A stretch of 12,624 nt of DNA from Actinomycetota bacterium (GTDB taxonomy: Bacteria; Actinomycetota; Actinomycetes; Nanopelagicales; Nanopelagicaceae), in NCBI GenBank assembly GCA_009697555.1, contig WLQV01000011.1, forward strand, positions 1 through 12,624, read 5' to 3'. A program made the position numbers and the translations under genes. Positions 1 to 9,558 of the stretch are shown piece by piece (positions within the stretch are counted from its first letter, which is position 1; every line of letters starts with the position of its first letter). The notes below the pieces were generated by a model. It saw nothing but the letters and a program-made list of their open reading frames with translations. It had not been told where the DNA came from and did not search any database.

Positions 1-1019
1 AGTAAGTGACCAGTCATAGATTTAGTTGCAGAGACTGCAACATGATCGGCATCGCTGCCCAGCGCTAGGCGAAGTGCATTTGCTTCTGCAACATCACCGG
101 CTGGAGTAGATGTGGCATGAGCATTCAAGTGCACAATATCTTTTGTTGTAAGTCCACTATCTTGCAGCGCTAATTTAATTGCGCGCTGAACACCGGCGCC
201 ATCTGGATCAGGTGCGGCAATGTGATACCCATCAGATGTAAGTCCTTGACCGGCAATCTCGCAGTAAATTCGCGCACCGCGTGCAATTGCATGGTCTAAC
301 TCTTCAAGAATAAGAATTCCGCCACCTTCACCGAGTACAAAGCCATCGCGATCGAGATCATAAGGACGAGATGCCGCCGCAGGATTATCGCTGCGAGTGG
401 AGAGCGCTTTCATTGCTGCAAAGCCAGCCATAGGAAGTGCGTGAATTGCTGCTTCTACGCCACCGCTGACAATGACATCGGCGCGATTATTACGAATCAT
501 CTCCATTGCATAGCCAATTGCTTCAGCACCAGATGCGCAGGCACTTACTGGAGTGTGCACGCCGGCGCGGGCTTTAAATTCAAGCCCCACATTTGCAGCT
601 GGGCCATTAGGCATAAGCATCGGCACAGTGTGCGGACTAACAAAGCGTGAGCCCTTCTCTTTCAAAATTTCATGTTGATCCAGAAGCGTGATGACGCCAC
701 CAATTCCTGATGCGATAACAACACCGAGGCGCTCACCATCAATTTCAGGCGAGCCAGCATCTTTCCAAGCCTCGCGTGCGGCAACGATGGCAAATTGTTC
801 GGAGCGATCCATGCGTCGCATTTCAACGCGATCCATCACTTCACTAGGTTCTTGCGCGACTCGTCCAGCAAAATTCACTGGAATGGTGTTGGTCCACTCT
901 TCACTTAAAGTGCGAATGCCGCTCTTGCCGGCAAGGAGTGCGCTCCATGTTGTTGCAACATCGCCACCAAGTGGGGTCGTAGCACCCAGCCCTGTAACAA
1001 CAACTCGTCTTTTGGACAT
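1..1019 (-). CDS. fabF: 3-oxoacyl-ACP synthase II (FabF), C-terminus cut by window edge
   Basis: Elongating condensing enzyme of type II fatty acid synthesis in the cytoplasm: it joins malonyl-ACP to a growing acyl-ACP. I translated the minus strand from the ATG at 1019, which begins MSKRRVVVTGLGATTPLGGD, typical for FabF. The thiolase-fold catalytic triad is visible: Cys161 in VSACASGAEAIG, His301 in NAHATSTPAGD and His338 in TKSMTGHL, with Lys333 in the same motif. These positions are within two residues of the E. coli enzyme. The frame stays open for 339 codons to the edge; the family is about 410 residues, so roughly 70 are missing. An AGGTAG stretch five bases upstream can serve as ribosome binding site. 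It is the last visible gene of the fabD-fabH-acpP-fabF operon, 37 bases after acpP. Confidence 0.96.
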   Translation of the reverse strand, partial: MSKRRVVVTGLGATTPLGGDVATTWSALLAGKSGIRTLSEEWTNTIPVNFAGRVAQEPSEVMDRVEMRRMDRSEQFAIVAAREAWKDAGSPEIDGERLGVVIASGIGGVITLLDQHEILKEKGSRFVSPHTVPMLMPNGPAANVGLEFKARAGVHTPVSACASGAEAIGYAMEMIRNNRADVIVSGGVEAAIHALPMAGFAAMKALSTRSDNPAAASRPYDLDRDGFVLGEGGGILILEELDHAIARGARIYCEIAGQGLTSDGYHIAAPDPDGAGVQRAIKLALQDSGLTTKDIVHLNAHATSTPAGDVAEANALRLALGSDADHVAVSATKSMTGHL

Positions 1020-1056
1020 ATGCGCTACCTATCGAAGAGCAAAACGGGAGAGAGAA

Positions 1057-1305
1057 TTAGGCAGAGGCGCTAACGATGAAGTTAACCGCATCGCCAACTG
1101 TGGCAAGTTCAGTAACTTTGTCATCTGGAATCTTCACACCAAAACGCTCTTCAGCGGCTACAACAACTTCAACCATGCTGAGTGAATCAACATCGAGATC
1201 GGTGGTGAAGTTCTTGCCCATTTCGATTGAAGCAGCTGGAATACCCGCAACTTCTTCAACAATCTCCTTGAGACCTGCGAGAACTGCATCTTGAGTTAGT
1301 GCCAT
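1057..1305 (-). CDS. acpP: Acyl carrier protein
   Basis: Small acidic carrier of 82 residues that holds the growing fatty acid on a 4'-phosphopantetheine arm; about 80 residues is usual. The attachment serine is Ser41 within the hallmark DSL motif (DLDVDSLSMVE). The rest shows the expected acidic helix II and the PDDKVTELATVGDAVNFI segment of helices III-IV. The ATG is preceded by GAGGGA with a five-base gap, the clearest ribosome binding site in this operon, which suits a protein needed in excess over its partner enzymes. It lies between fabH (63-base gap containing a short repeat array) and fabF (37-base gap). The phosphopantetheinyl transferase that activates it is not in the window. Confidence 0.97.
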   Translation of the reverse strand: MALTQDAVLAGLKEIVEEVAGIPAASIEMGKNFTTDLDVDSLSMVEVVVAAEERFGVKIPDDKVTELATVGDAVNFIVSASA

Positions 1306-1310
1306 GTGCT

Positions 1311-1316
1311 TCCCTC
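1311..1316 (-). promoter_or_regulatory. Strong ribosome binding site of acpP
   Basis: On the minus strand the sequence GAGGGA stands five bases before the acpP ATG, inside a purine-rich run. It is stronger than the weak or absent sites before fabD, fabH and fabF, so it may help raise acyl carrier protein output above that of the enzymes. Confidence 0.7.
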
Positions 1317-1321
1317 TTTCT

Positions 1322-1367
1322 ATGTGTCTTACAGTTTCTTACCGTTTTTCTTACAGTCTGTCTTACT
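1322..1367 (-). repeat. Four-copy GTAAGA array in the fabH-acpP gap
   Basis: Read on the minus strand, the gap holds four consecutive units: AGTAAGACAGAC, TGTAAGAAAAAC, GGTAAGAAAC and TGTAAGACACAT. Each contains an exact GTAAGA core, and successive cores are 12, 12 and 10 bases apart, close to one turn of the helix. The array fills nearly all of the gap between the fabH stop and the acpP ribosome binding site. No convincing -10 or -35 box is visible in it. Function is unknown: it may be a binding site for a protein or an RNA-level signal, or only a slippage-born repeat. Confidence 0.6.
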
Positions 1368-1368
1368 T

Positions 1369-2376
1369 TTACGAATTCCACGCCGGCGGCAGTTGTACTA
1401 CCTGACCTGCATAGACCAATCCTGCGCCATAACCGATGAGTAGGGCTAATCCGCCACCCGCTTCTGGGTGTTTTGTGAGCAATGCATCCATTGCAAGGGG
1501 GATAGATGCCGCAGATGTATTGCCAGATGTGCGGATATCATCGGCAATAATCACAGAATCTGGTAGTTCTATTTCTTTCGCCATCGTTTCAATGATGCGA
1601 ATATTTGCTTGGTGCGGAATAAAGGCAGCAAGTTCGCTCGCACTTACGCCAGCTTTTTCCAGAATTCTTTTTGCCGCTTTGCTCATTGCAAATGATGCCC
1701 AACGAAAAACAGTTTGACCTTGTTGTTTAATGTCTGGCCACTTATCGCCATCGATTTCCCCGCGAAGTTCAATCCAGGATGGCTCCATAACAATGGCATC
1801 ACGCGATTGCGCATCTGAACCCCACACCGTTGGGCTGATGCCAACTTCCTTGCTTGCGCTAATGACAACTGCGCCAGCGCCATCGGCAAAGATAAATGAG
1901 GTAGCTCGATCATCAGGATTCGTGAAATCAGAGAGTTTTTCTACGCCAATAACGAGAACATTCTGCGATGTGCCACTCTTAATGAAGTCATGAGCCATGC
2001 CAACGCCATAACAGAAACCAGCACAGGCAGCGCTAATGTCAAAGGCGGCTGCTTGCGGATTTCCTAGAGCTGCAACTAGCGCAGTTGCGGCGCTTGGTGT
2101 TTGAAATGGGTAAGTAATCGTCGCAACGATGACAGTGTCGATCTGCTCAATTGAAAGCTTTGAACGCTCCACTGCAATCTTTGCTGCAGCAAGTGCCATG
2201 TCAATGACCGATTCATCCGGGCGGGCAAAATTACGCGATTCAATGCCAGTGCGTTGGCGAATCCATTCATCAGTTGATTCAATGCGATCAATAATTTCTG
2301 AGTTAGGAACTGCGCGCGCAGGGCGATAAGCACCGACTGAAACGATGCGCGAATTGCTACCTTCAAGTGATTTCAT
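1369..2376 (-). CDS. fabH: 3-oxoacyl-ACP synthase III (FabH)
   Basis: Starts fatty acid chains by condensing an acyl-CoA primer with malonyl-ACP. The 335-residue length is normal. The catalytic triad is visible: Cys118 in DISAACAGF, His255 in IPHQANIRII and Asn286 in SGNTSAASIP. The N-terminal segment around residues 34-46, STDEWIRQRTGIE, is a FabH signature. The primer specificity (acetyl-CoA or branched-chain acyl-CoA, the latter common in Gram-positive bacteria) cannot be read from the sequence. The ATG shares one base with the fabD stop codon (TAATG), so translation of the two is probably coupled; the upstream ribosome binding site is weak (GGTGG). It is followed by the repeat array and acpP. 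Confidence 0.97.
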   Translation of the reverse strand: MKSLEGSNSRIVSVGAYRPARAVPNSEIIDRIESTDEWIRQRTGIESRNFARPDESVIDMALAAAKIAVERSKLSIEQIDTVIVATITYPFQTPSAATALVAALGNPQAAAFDISAACAGFCYGVGMAHDFIKSGTSQNVLVIGVEKLSDFTNPDDRATSFIFADGAGAVVISASKEVGISPTVWGSDAQSRDAIVMEPSWIELRGEIDGDKWPDIKQQGQTVFRWASFAMSKAAKRILEKAGVSASELAAFIPHQANIRIIETMAKEIELPDSVIIADDIRTSGNTSAASIPLAMDALLTKHPEAGGGLALLIGYGAGLVYAGQVVQLPPAWNS

Positions 2377-3296
2377 TACGCCACCACCGTAGCAGCATGC
2401 TTCTTCGCAAATTCCTGTGCCGCAGAAATATCAGCAGGAGTTTTAATCGCAAAGGTTTCAATCTCAGGAAAGGCACGCTTAAAGAGGCCGCTGAGAGTTC
2501 CACCAGGTGCAAGTTCAATGACGCCGGTAATTGCCTGCTTTGCAAAGGTCGCCATGCAGAGATCCCAACGCACTGGGTTTGCAATCTGCTGAATGATTCG
2601 TGCCAATACTTGCTTGCCGTCGTCAACTACTTCACCGTCGACATTTGAAAGCAGAGTGATTTTTGGATCGTGCACTGCAACACCTGATGCAAAGTGTTCT
2701 ATTTGAGTGCGGGCCGGTGCCATGAATGGCGTGTGAAATGCACCGGCAACTGCCAGTGCACGAACGCGAGCGCCCTCTGGTGGATTCTCACTTAATTGGG
2801 CCAAGCCACTGAGTAAGCCAGCCGCCACAATCTGTCCAGCGCCATTCTCATTTGCTGCAACTAAATTGCATGCTGCGATTGCACGTAACACTGCATCGCG
2901 CTCGCCACCTAATACCGCTGACATTCCAGTATCTGCCGATGCTGCACTTGCCATTGCCCGCCCGCGCTCGCAGACAAGTTTCATGGCATCGCTCTCGGTA
3001 AATACTCCCGAGATTGCAGCTGCAGTTATTTCACCGACAGAGTGACCAGCAACTGCGCTCATTCCAATCTCACCCAATGCAGCAGCCGAGAGGAGTCCGG
3101 CGGCAACGATTAAAGGTTGCGCAATCGCGGTGTTCTTAATTTCCTCCGCTGTTGCACTAGATCCCAATGTGGCCAGATCAAGGGCGCTCTCGGTGGACCA
3201 TTGCTCAATCTTTTGACGCGAACCGGGGCGCTCAAGCCACTCGGTAAGCATTCCTGGGCTCTGTGAACCTTGACCAGGAGCAACAATTGCGAGCAT
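2376..3296 (-). CDS. fabD: Malonyl-CoA:ACP transacylase (FabD)
   Basis: Transfers malonyl from CoA to acyl carrier protein, supplying extender units to FabH and FabF. The 306 residues match the family. Visible motifs are the oxyanion-hole GQGSQ at 8-12, the nucleophile elbow GHSVGE with Ser86, the substrate carboxylate-binding Arg111 in RGRAM, and the catalytic His188 in AGAFHTPFM. It is the first gene of the minus-strand fab operon, the same order I recall for Streptomyces. There is no Shine-Dalgarno sequence before the ATG; a TAAAAT box lies six bases upstream, so the message may begin at or almost at the start codon. A 16-bp palindrome lies where the -35 region should be. Confidence 0.96.
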   Translation of the reverse strand: MLAIVAPGQGSQSPGMLTEWLERPGSRQKIEQWSTESALDLATLGSSATAEEIKNTAIAQPLIVAAGLLSAAALGEIGMSAVAGHSVGEITAAAISGVFTESDAMKLVCERGRAMASAASADTGMSAVLGGERDAVLRAIAACNLVAANENGAGQIVAAGLLSGLAQLSENPPEGARVRALAVAGAFHTPFMAPARTQIEHFASGVAVHDPKITLLSNVDGEVVDDGKQVLARIIQQIANPVRWDLCMATFAKQAITGVIELAPGGTLSGLFKRAFPEIETFAIKTPADISAAQEFAKKHAATVVA

Positions 3297-3302
3297 TAGT
3301 AA

Positions 3303-3308
3303 ATTTTA
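3303..3308 (-). promoter_or_regulatory. Candidate -10 box of the fabD operon
   Basis: On the minus strand TAAAAT stands six bases before the fabD ATG, at the distance expected for a leaderless transcript, and no ribosome binding site is present. No good -35 hexamer is found 16-18 bases further upstream; that position is occupied by the palindrome at 3321-3336. The box is a pattern match only. Confidence 0.5.
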
Positions 3309-3320
3309 GGCGCAGACCTT

Positions 3321-3336
3321 GGTACTACCTAGTACC
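3321..3336. promoter_or_regulatory. Operator-like 16-bp palindrome in the fabD/etfB divergent promoter region
   Basis: GGTACTA-CC-TAGTACC is a perfect inverted repeat with seven-base arms and a two-base centre. It lies 12 bases upstream of the fabD -10 candidate and covers the place where the -35 element would sit. That geometry is typical of a dimeric regulator site that represses, or activates in place of a -35 box. Actinobacterial fab operons are known to have dedicated regulators (FasR in Streptomyces and Mycobacterium), but I cannot say that this site belongs to one. No regulator gene is in the window. Confidence 0.55.
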
Positions 3337-3386
3337 TGCCTTATTACAGGAGATCTTTCACTTTGCTCCAGCCTGCTACTGGCAGG
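3335..3386. repeat. Two small inverted repeats with shared CCTG/CAGG arms
   Basis: CCTG-N8-CAGG (3335-3350) and CCTGC-TACTG-GCAGG (3372-3386) lie one after the other between the fabD palindrome and etfB. The second also permits an alternative CCAG/CTGG pairing. Neither is followed by a T run, so they do not look like terminators. They may be protein-binding sites or chance. Confidence 0.3.
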
Positions 3387-3392
3387 TAACCT
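3363..3392 (+). promoter_or_regulatory. Candidate promoter of the etfB operon
   Basis: TTGCTC at 3363-3368 and TAACCT at 3387-3392 are 18 bases apart and could be -35 and -10 boxes, placing the transcript start about 37 bases before the etfB GTG. The -10 box is only a minimal TANNNT match. The inverted repeat at 3372-3386 fills the spacer, so a bound protein would block polymerase. Confidence 0.35.
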
Positions 3393-3423
3393 AGGCATAA
3401 GAGCGCGCAATAGAACGCAATAG

Positions 3424-3431
3424 AAGAGGAG
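3424..3431 (+). promoter_or_regulatory. Ribosome binding site fixing the GTG start of etfB
   Basis: AAGAGGAG ends five bases before the GTG at 3437. It is a strong Shine-Dalgarno match and supports the GTG as the true start. Confidence 0.75.
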
Positions 3432-3436
3432 TATTT

Positions 3437-4219
3437 GTGAAGATCGCAGTCTGCGTAAAGCAAGTACCCGATTCTTGGGCTGAGAAGAAGATGAACAGTG
3501 GCCGCCTAGATCGCGAAGGCGTTGATGCAGTTCTCAATGATCTCGATGAATATGCCGTCGAAGAAGCGCTCCGTATTGCTGAGGCACATGGCGGAAATGA
3601 AGAGGGCAGCTCAAATACCGTCACGCTAATTTCCATGGGACCAGAGCGCGCCGCAGAGGCAATTCGTAAGGCGCTCTCGATGGGTGCCAATAATGCGATT
3701 TTGATTAGCGATGTCGCGCTCGCAGGTGCCGATGCACTGACAACTTCTGAAGTTTTAGCAAGTGTGATCAAGGCAGAGGCTTTTGATTTAGTTATCTGCG
3801 GTACCGAATCCACCGATGCGCGGATGAGCGTTGTTCCTGCGATGTTGGCCGAGCGCTTAAGTTGGGCCCAATTAACATTTGCCGGTTCGGTAAAAGTAAA
3901 TCCCGATGCAAAGAGCGTTGAGATTACTCGTGTTACTGAAAGCGGCGTCGACACAATCACTGCGCAATTCCCAGCTGTTATTAGCGTGATCGAAAAAATC
4001 AATGAGCCGCGCTACCCATCCTTTAAAGGAATTATGGCTGCGAAGAAGAAGAGCATTGAGACTAGAAGCGCTGCCGGATTAGCTGCGAATATTTCGGCTT
4101 GGAGTGATGTGGTTGATGCGACGCCACGTCCGGCGCGAGGTGCTGGAATTAAAGTTGAAGATGGCGGCACCGGTGGCGATGCACTCATTACTTATCTAGC
4201 AGAGAAGAAACTCGTATGA
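3437..4219 (+). CDS. etfB: Electron transfer flavoprotein, beta subunit
   Basis: The beta subunit (260 residues, normal length) binds AMP and forms a cytoplasmic heterodimer with EtfA. The dimer takes electrons from acyl-CoA and related dehydrogenases and hands them to a membrane quinone reductase. It starts with the family signature MKIAVCVKQVPD and carries LNDLDEYAVEEALRI at 33-47. The nucleotide-binding stretch CGTESTDARMSVVPAMLAER at 121-140 is, as I recall, of the actinobacterial FixA form. The GTG start is supported by a strong ribosome binding site. Its stop overlaps the etfA start by four bases (ATGA), ensuring equal synthesis of the two subunits. It heads a nine-gene plus-strand run, divergent from fabD. 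The electron-accepting quinone reductase is not in the window. Confidence 0.95.
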   Translation: MKIAVCVKQVPDSWAEKKMNSGRLDREGVDAVLNDLDEYAVEEALRIAEAHGGNEEGSSNTVTLISMGPERAAEAIRKALSMGANNAILISDVALAGADALTTSEVLASVIKAEAFDLVICGTESTDARMSVVPAMLAERLSWAQLTFAGSVKVNPDAKSVEITRVTESGVDTITAQFPAVISVIEKINEPRYPSFKGIMAAKKKSIETRSAAGLAANISAWSDVVDATPRPARGAGIKVEDGGTGGDALITYLAEKKLV

Positions 4220-5154
4220 GCGCAGTAATTCTCGCTGAATTCTCCGATGGTAAAGTCTCAAAGACAACGGCAGAACTTGCCACACTTGCGGCACGTACCG
4301 GTGATGTCACTGCAGTGGTGCTTGGCAATAGCCAGATGGCAGCACAAATTCTTGCTGGCCCAATCAAAAAAGTTATCGCAGTTGATAATGCCGATGTGCT
4401 TGCCTATGGAGTTGCTGCAGCTGTTGATGCTTTAGCCGCTGTTATTGCCCAGGAATCACCAAAGGTTCTTCTGATTGCTTCATCTGCCTTTGGCAAAGAG
4501 CTGGCCGGGCGCCTTGCAGTTCGCACAAACTCTGGCTTAATCACCGATGCCGTCGATGTCGCAGCCGATGCCACTGCAACTCAATTAGTCTTTGGTGGTT
4601 CAACCACAGTTCACTCCAAAGTTTCACATGGAATTTCAATCATCACAGTTCGACCAAACTCTGTTGATCCTGATTTAACTCCTGCAACACCAGAGGTTTC
4701 CACATTAACTTCGCCGACATCTGCAACTTCACAGTTAGCGAAAATTACTTCAACACAAGCACCAGTCAAAGGCGGTCGCCCCGAACTTACTGAGGCGCAG
4801 ATCGTGGTCTCAGGTGGTCGCGGAACAAATGGTGACTTCACTCCAGTAGAAACTTTTGCAGATTTACTTGGTGGCGCAGTTGGTGCATCACGCGCTGCAA
4901 CTGATGCCGGTTGGTATCCGCATTCAATGCAAGTTGGCCAGACTGGCAAAACAGTAAGTCCGCAGCTCTATGTTGCATGTGGCATCTCCGGCGCCATTCA
5001 ACATCGCGCCGGTATGCAGACCAGCAAGGTCATCGTTGCCATTAATAAGGATCCTGAAGCGCCAATTTTTGAAGTAGCCGATTTTGGCGTCGTCGGCGAT
5101 CTCTTCGCTGTGCTGCCACAAGCCAGTGAAGGCATTAAAGCGCGCAAGTCCTAG
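4216..5154 (+). CDS. etfA: Electron transfer flavoprotein, alpha subunit
   Basis: The FAD-carrying partner of EtfB, 312 residues, typical for the family. The N-terminal half (1 to about 185) is the variable domain. The C-terminal FAD domain shows the diagnostic blocks [10 protein letters not shown] (199-208), [11 protein letters not shown] (223-233), [20 protein letters not shown] (240-259), IQHRAGM (261-267) and [20 protein letters not shown] (277-296). The start is fixed by the ATGA overlap with etfB. Its TAG stop is the first half of a TAGACT sequence that could act as -10 box for the next gene. The redox partners are not encoded nearby; a fatty acid oxidation role is inferred from the family and the divergent fab operon. 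Confidence 0.95.
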   Translation: MSAVILAEFSDGKVSKTTAELATLAARTGDVTAVVLGNSQMAAQILAGPIKKVIAVDNADVLAYGVAAAVDALAAVIAQESPKVLLIASSAFGKELAGRLAVRTNSGLITDAVDVAADATATQLVFGGSTTVHSKVSHGISIITVRPNSVDPDLTPATPEVSTLTSPTSATSQLAKITSTQAPVKGGRPELTEAQIVVSGGRGTNGDFTPVETFADLLGGAVGASRAATDAGWYPHSMQVGQTGKTVSPQLYVACGISGAIQHRAGMQTSKVIVAINKDPEAPIFEVADFGVVGDLFAVLPQASEGIKARKS

Positions 5155-5157
5155 ACT
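5152..5157 (+). promoter_or_regulatory. Possible -10 box overlapping the etfA stop codon
   Basis: TAGACT starts with the TAG stop of etfA and ends eight bases before the GTG of the cysteine desulfurase, which has no Shine-Dalgarno sequence. This fits a leaderless secondary promoter inside the operon. No clear -35 box is visible, and the hexamer alone is weak evidence. Confidence 0.35.
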
Positions 5158-5165
5158 TACCTCTT

Positions 5166-6320
5166 GTGAGTATCTATCTCGATCATGCTGCGACCACTCC
5201 GATGGTTGCTGCGGCAAAGCGCGCACTTGCAGATCAGATGGATAAGTTAGGAAATCCCTCCAGCCTTCACATGTATGGCCGCGCAACTCGTAAAGATGTT
5301 GAAGAATCGCGCGAAGCAATTGCGCGCGCTGTGGCCTGCCGACCAAGTGAAGTAATTTTTACTGGCTCGGGCACTGAAGCAAATAACACTGCACTCAAGG
5401 GCTTGCATTGGTTACGCGCCAACGAGAAGCGAAATCTTGTAGTGATCTCCGAGATTGAGCATCATGCAATTTTCGATCCAGCTCAATGGTTGGCCGATTA
5501 CGAAAAGGCCGAAGTAATCAAACTTCCAGTTCTTGCAAGTGGCGAAATCGATCTTGCTTTCTTGCGCAAGTTAGTTACAGAACGCGGTAACGAAATAACT
5601 GTGATTTCTGTGATGCACTCTAATAATGAGACTGGAACGATCCAACCAGTTGCTGAGATCGTCAAGATTGCAAGTGGCGCTCAAATTCCAGTGCACTGCG
5701 ATGCGGTGCAAAGTTTTGGCAAGGTTCCACTCTCTTTCAAGGACCTTGGCGTCACCGCACTCACAATCAGCGCTCATAAAATCGGTGGGCCAATGGGAAT
5801 TGGTGCCTTGATTTTGCAACATGGTTTAGAAATTCCGGCGCTCATTCACGGTGGGGGACAAGAGCGCGAAATTCGCAGTGGCACATTGAATACTCCATCG
5901 ATCGCAGCCTTTGCTGCCGCTGCAAGTGATGCGGCAAGTGCACAAGCAGAGCGCGCCAGCTTTGTCAGTAAATTACGTGAACAATTTATCGCTGGTGCAA
6001 AAGCGGCAATTCCAGATCTGATTGTTAATGGAAGTGGCGAACAGTTACCAGGAATTATTAATCTGACATTTCCCGGAACCGAGAGCGATACCTTACTTCT
6101 CCTCTTTGATGCGGCAGGTGTTGCTTGTTCTACCGGTTCGGCGTGTAGCGCGGGAGTTCATGAACCAAGCCATGTCTTGATGGCGATGGGCCATTCACAA
6201 GTAAGTGCCCAATCGAGTCTGCGTTTTTCACTCTCGTATCTCAATAGTGAAAGTGATGTTGCAGAAGTCATTGCACTCTTTCCCTCTGTTATTTCGCGTG
6301 CACGGGCGGCCAACCTATGA
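5166..6320 (+). CDS. Cysteine desulfurase, NifS/IscS family
   Basis: A PLP enzyme that turns cysteine into alanine and carries the sulfur as a persulfide. It has 384 residues, as usual for the family. Visible are YLDHAATTP at 4-12, GSGTEANNTAL at 67-77 for PLP phosphate contacts, His99-His100 in EIEHHA, HSNNETG at 151-157, Asp179 and Gln182 in HCDAVQS, the PLP-binding Lys205 in SAHKIGGP, and the persulfide Cys327 in TGSACSAG. The GTG start is chosen because SIYLDHAATTP follows at once, matching homologue N-termini; no ribosome binding site is visible. The stop overlaps mnmA by four bases (ATGA), so its likely task is sulfur supply for tRNA thiolation, although Fe-S cluster assembly is also possible. 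No IscU or SUF gene is present. Confidence 0.95.
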   Translation: MSIYLDHAATTPMVAAAKRALADQMDKLGNPSSLHMYGRATRKDVEESREAIARAVACRPSEVIFTGSGTEANNTALKGLHWLRANEKRNLVVISEIEHHAIFDPAQWLADYEKAEVIKLPVLASGEIDLAFLRKLVTERGNEITVISVMHSNNETGTIQPVAEIVKIASGAQIPVHCDAVQSFGKVPLSFKDLGVTALTISAHKIGGPMGIGALILQHGLEIPALIHGGGQEREIRSGTLNTPSIAAFAAAASDAASAQAERASFVSKLREQFIAGAKAAIPDLIVNGSGEQLPGIINLTFPGTESDTLLLLFDAAGVACSTGSACSAGVHEPSHVLMAMGHSQVSAQSSLRFSLSYLNSESDVAEVIALFPSVISRARAANL

Positions 6321-7390
6321 AGGTAATTGCAGCAATGAGTGGCGGCGTTGATTCTGCAGTAGCTGCCGCACGTGCCGTAGCTGAGGGGCATGAAGTAATC
6401 GGTGTGCACTTAGCACTGAGCTCGAACCCACAGAAGTATCGCTCTGGTGCACGTGGCTGCTGCACCGTTGAAGATTCACACGATGCTCGTCGCGCCGCCG
6501 ATGTCATAGGTATCCCCTTTTATATATGGGACATGGCCGAAGAATTCCACGAAGGTGTTGTTGAAAACTTCATCTCCGAATATGCAGCAGGGCGCACTCC
6601 TAATCCCTGCCTGCGTTGTAATGAGAAGATTAAATTCGCTGCAGTACTTGATCGGGCACGTGCCATGGGATTTGATGGTGTTGTTACTGGTCACTACGCG
6701 CGCACTCGCGAAAGTTCAATCGGCAAGACACTTCATCGCGCCATCGATAACTCCAAAGATCAATCGTATGTACTCTCTGTTCTCACGGTCGAACAGATCC
6801 AAGGTGCAATTTTTCCATTAGGCGATACTCATAAAGTTGATATTCGCAAAGAAGCTGCAGAGCGCGGGCTATTTGTTGCCAACAAACCCGATAGCCATGA
6901 CATCTGCTTTGTTCCTTCAGGAGATAACGCGGGTTGGTTGCGCGATCGTCTGGGCAGTGAAGTTGGTCCGATTGTTGATCAATCTGGAAAGACACTTGGT
7001 GAACATCGCGGTGCCTACACCTACACAATTGGCCAACGCAAAGGTCTGGGACTCACAGTTCCTAGCGAAGATGGCTCGCCACGATTTGTCTTAAAGATCG
7101 AACCTAAGAGCAACACTGTTGTGGTTGGCGCACGCGAAGAGTTAGCAGTTAATTACATTCAAGGTGAGAATCCAGTCTGGTGCGGTCCGGCAGCTACAAG
7201 TCAAGAGACTCGTGGCTATGTGCAGATTCGCGCACATGGTGAAGCACTTGCCTGCACATACTCTTATCGCGATAACTTCCTTGATGTGAATTTAGATGCA
7301 CCGCTCTTTGGCCTTGCCACTGGACAGGCAGCAGTAATTTACGATGACGATCGAGTCGTTGGCAGTGCAACAATCTGCCTCACTCGTTAA
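6317..7390 (+). CDS. mnmA: tRNA 2-thiouridylase MnmA
   Basis: Makes 2-thiouridine at wobble position 34 of tRNAs for Lys, Glu and Gln, using ATP and sulfur relayed from a desulfurase. It has 357 residues, normal for the family. The ATP pyrophosphatase loop SGGVDSAVAA is at 8-17. The catalytic Cys98 lies in TPNPCLRCNEKIKF (94-107) and the partner Cys197 in DSHDICFVPSGD, the pair needed for persulfide transfer. GHYART at 125-130 and KDQSYVL at 147-153 are further family blocks, and YTIGQRKGLG marks the central domain. The ATGA overlap with the upstream desulfurase, with no ribosome binding site of its own, suggests translational coupling. ligA follows after six bases. Confidence 0.96.
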   Translation: MKVIAAMSGGVDSAVAAARAVAEGHEVIGVHLALSSNPQKYRSGARGCCTVEDSHDARRAADVIGIPFYIWDMAEEFHEGVVENFISEYAAGRTPNPCLRCNEKIKFAAVLDRARAMGFDGVVTGHYARTRESSIGKTLHRAIDNSKDQSYVLSVLTVEQIQGAIFPLGDTHKVDIRKEAAERGLFVANKPDSHDICFVPSGDNAGWLRDRLGSEVGPIVDQSGKTLGEHRGAYTYTIGQRKGLGLTVPSEDGSPRFVLKIEPKSNTVVVGAREELAVNYIQGENPVWCGPAATSQETRGYVQIRAHGEALACTYSYRDNFLDVNLDAPLFGLATGQAAVIYDDDRVVGSATICLTR

Positions 7391-9549
<2,159 letters not shown>

Positions 9550-9558
9550 CTGAGTAAT

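Noticed and set aside
688..1185. 165-codon plus-strand frame across fabF and acpP
   Set aside because: It runs opposite two confidently identified genes and matches no family; codon bias of the real strand explains it.
3335..3386. Intrinsic terminator between fabD and etfB
   Set aside because: The inverted repeats have only four- to five-base stems and no T run, and the genes diverge so no transcript should end here.
3391..4002. 203-codon open frame on the minus strand opposite etfB
   Set aside because: It lies almost entirely antisense to a clearly recognised etfB, and its serine/alanine-rich, low-complexity translation is typical of a shadow frame. It has no motif.
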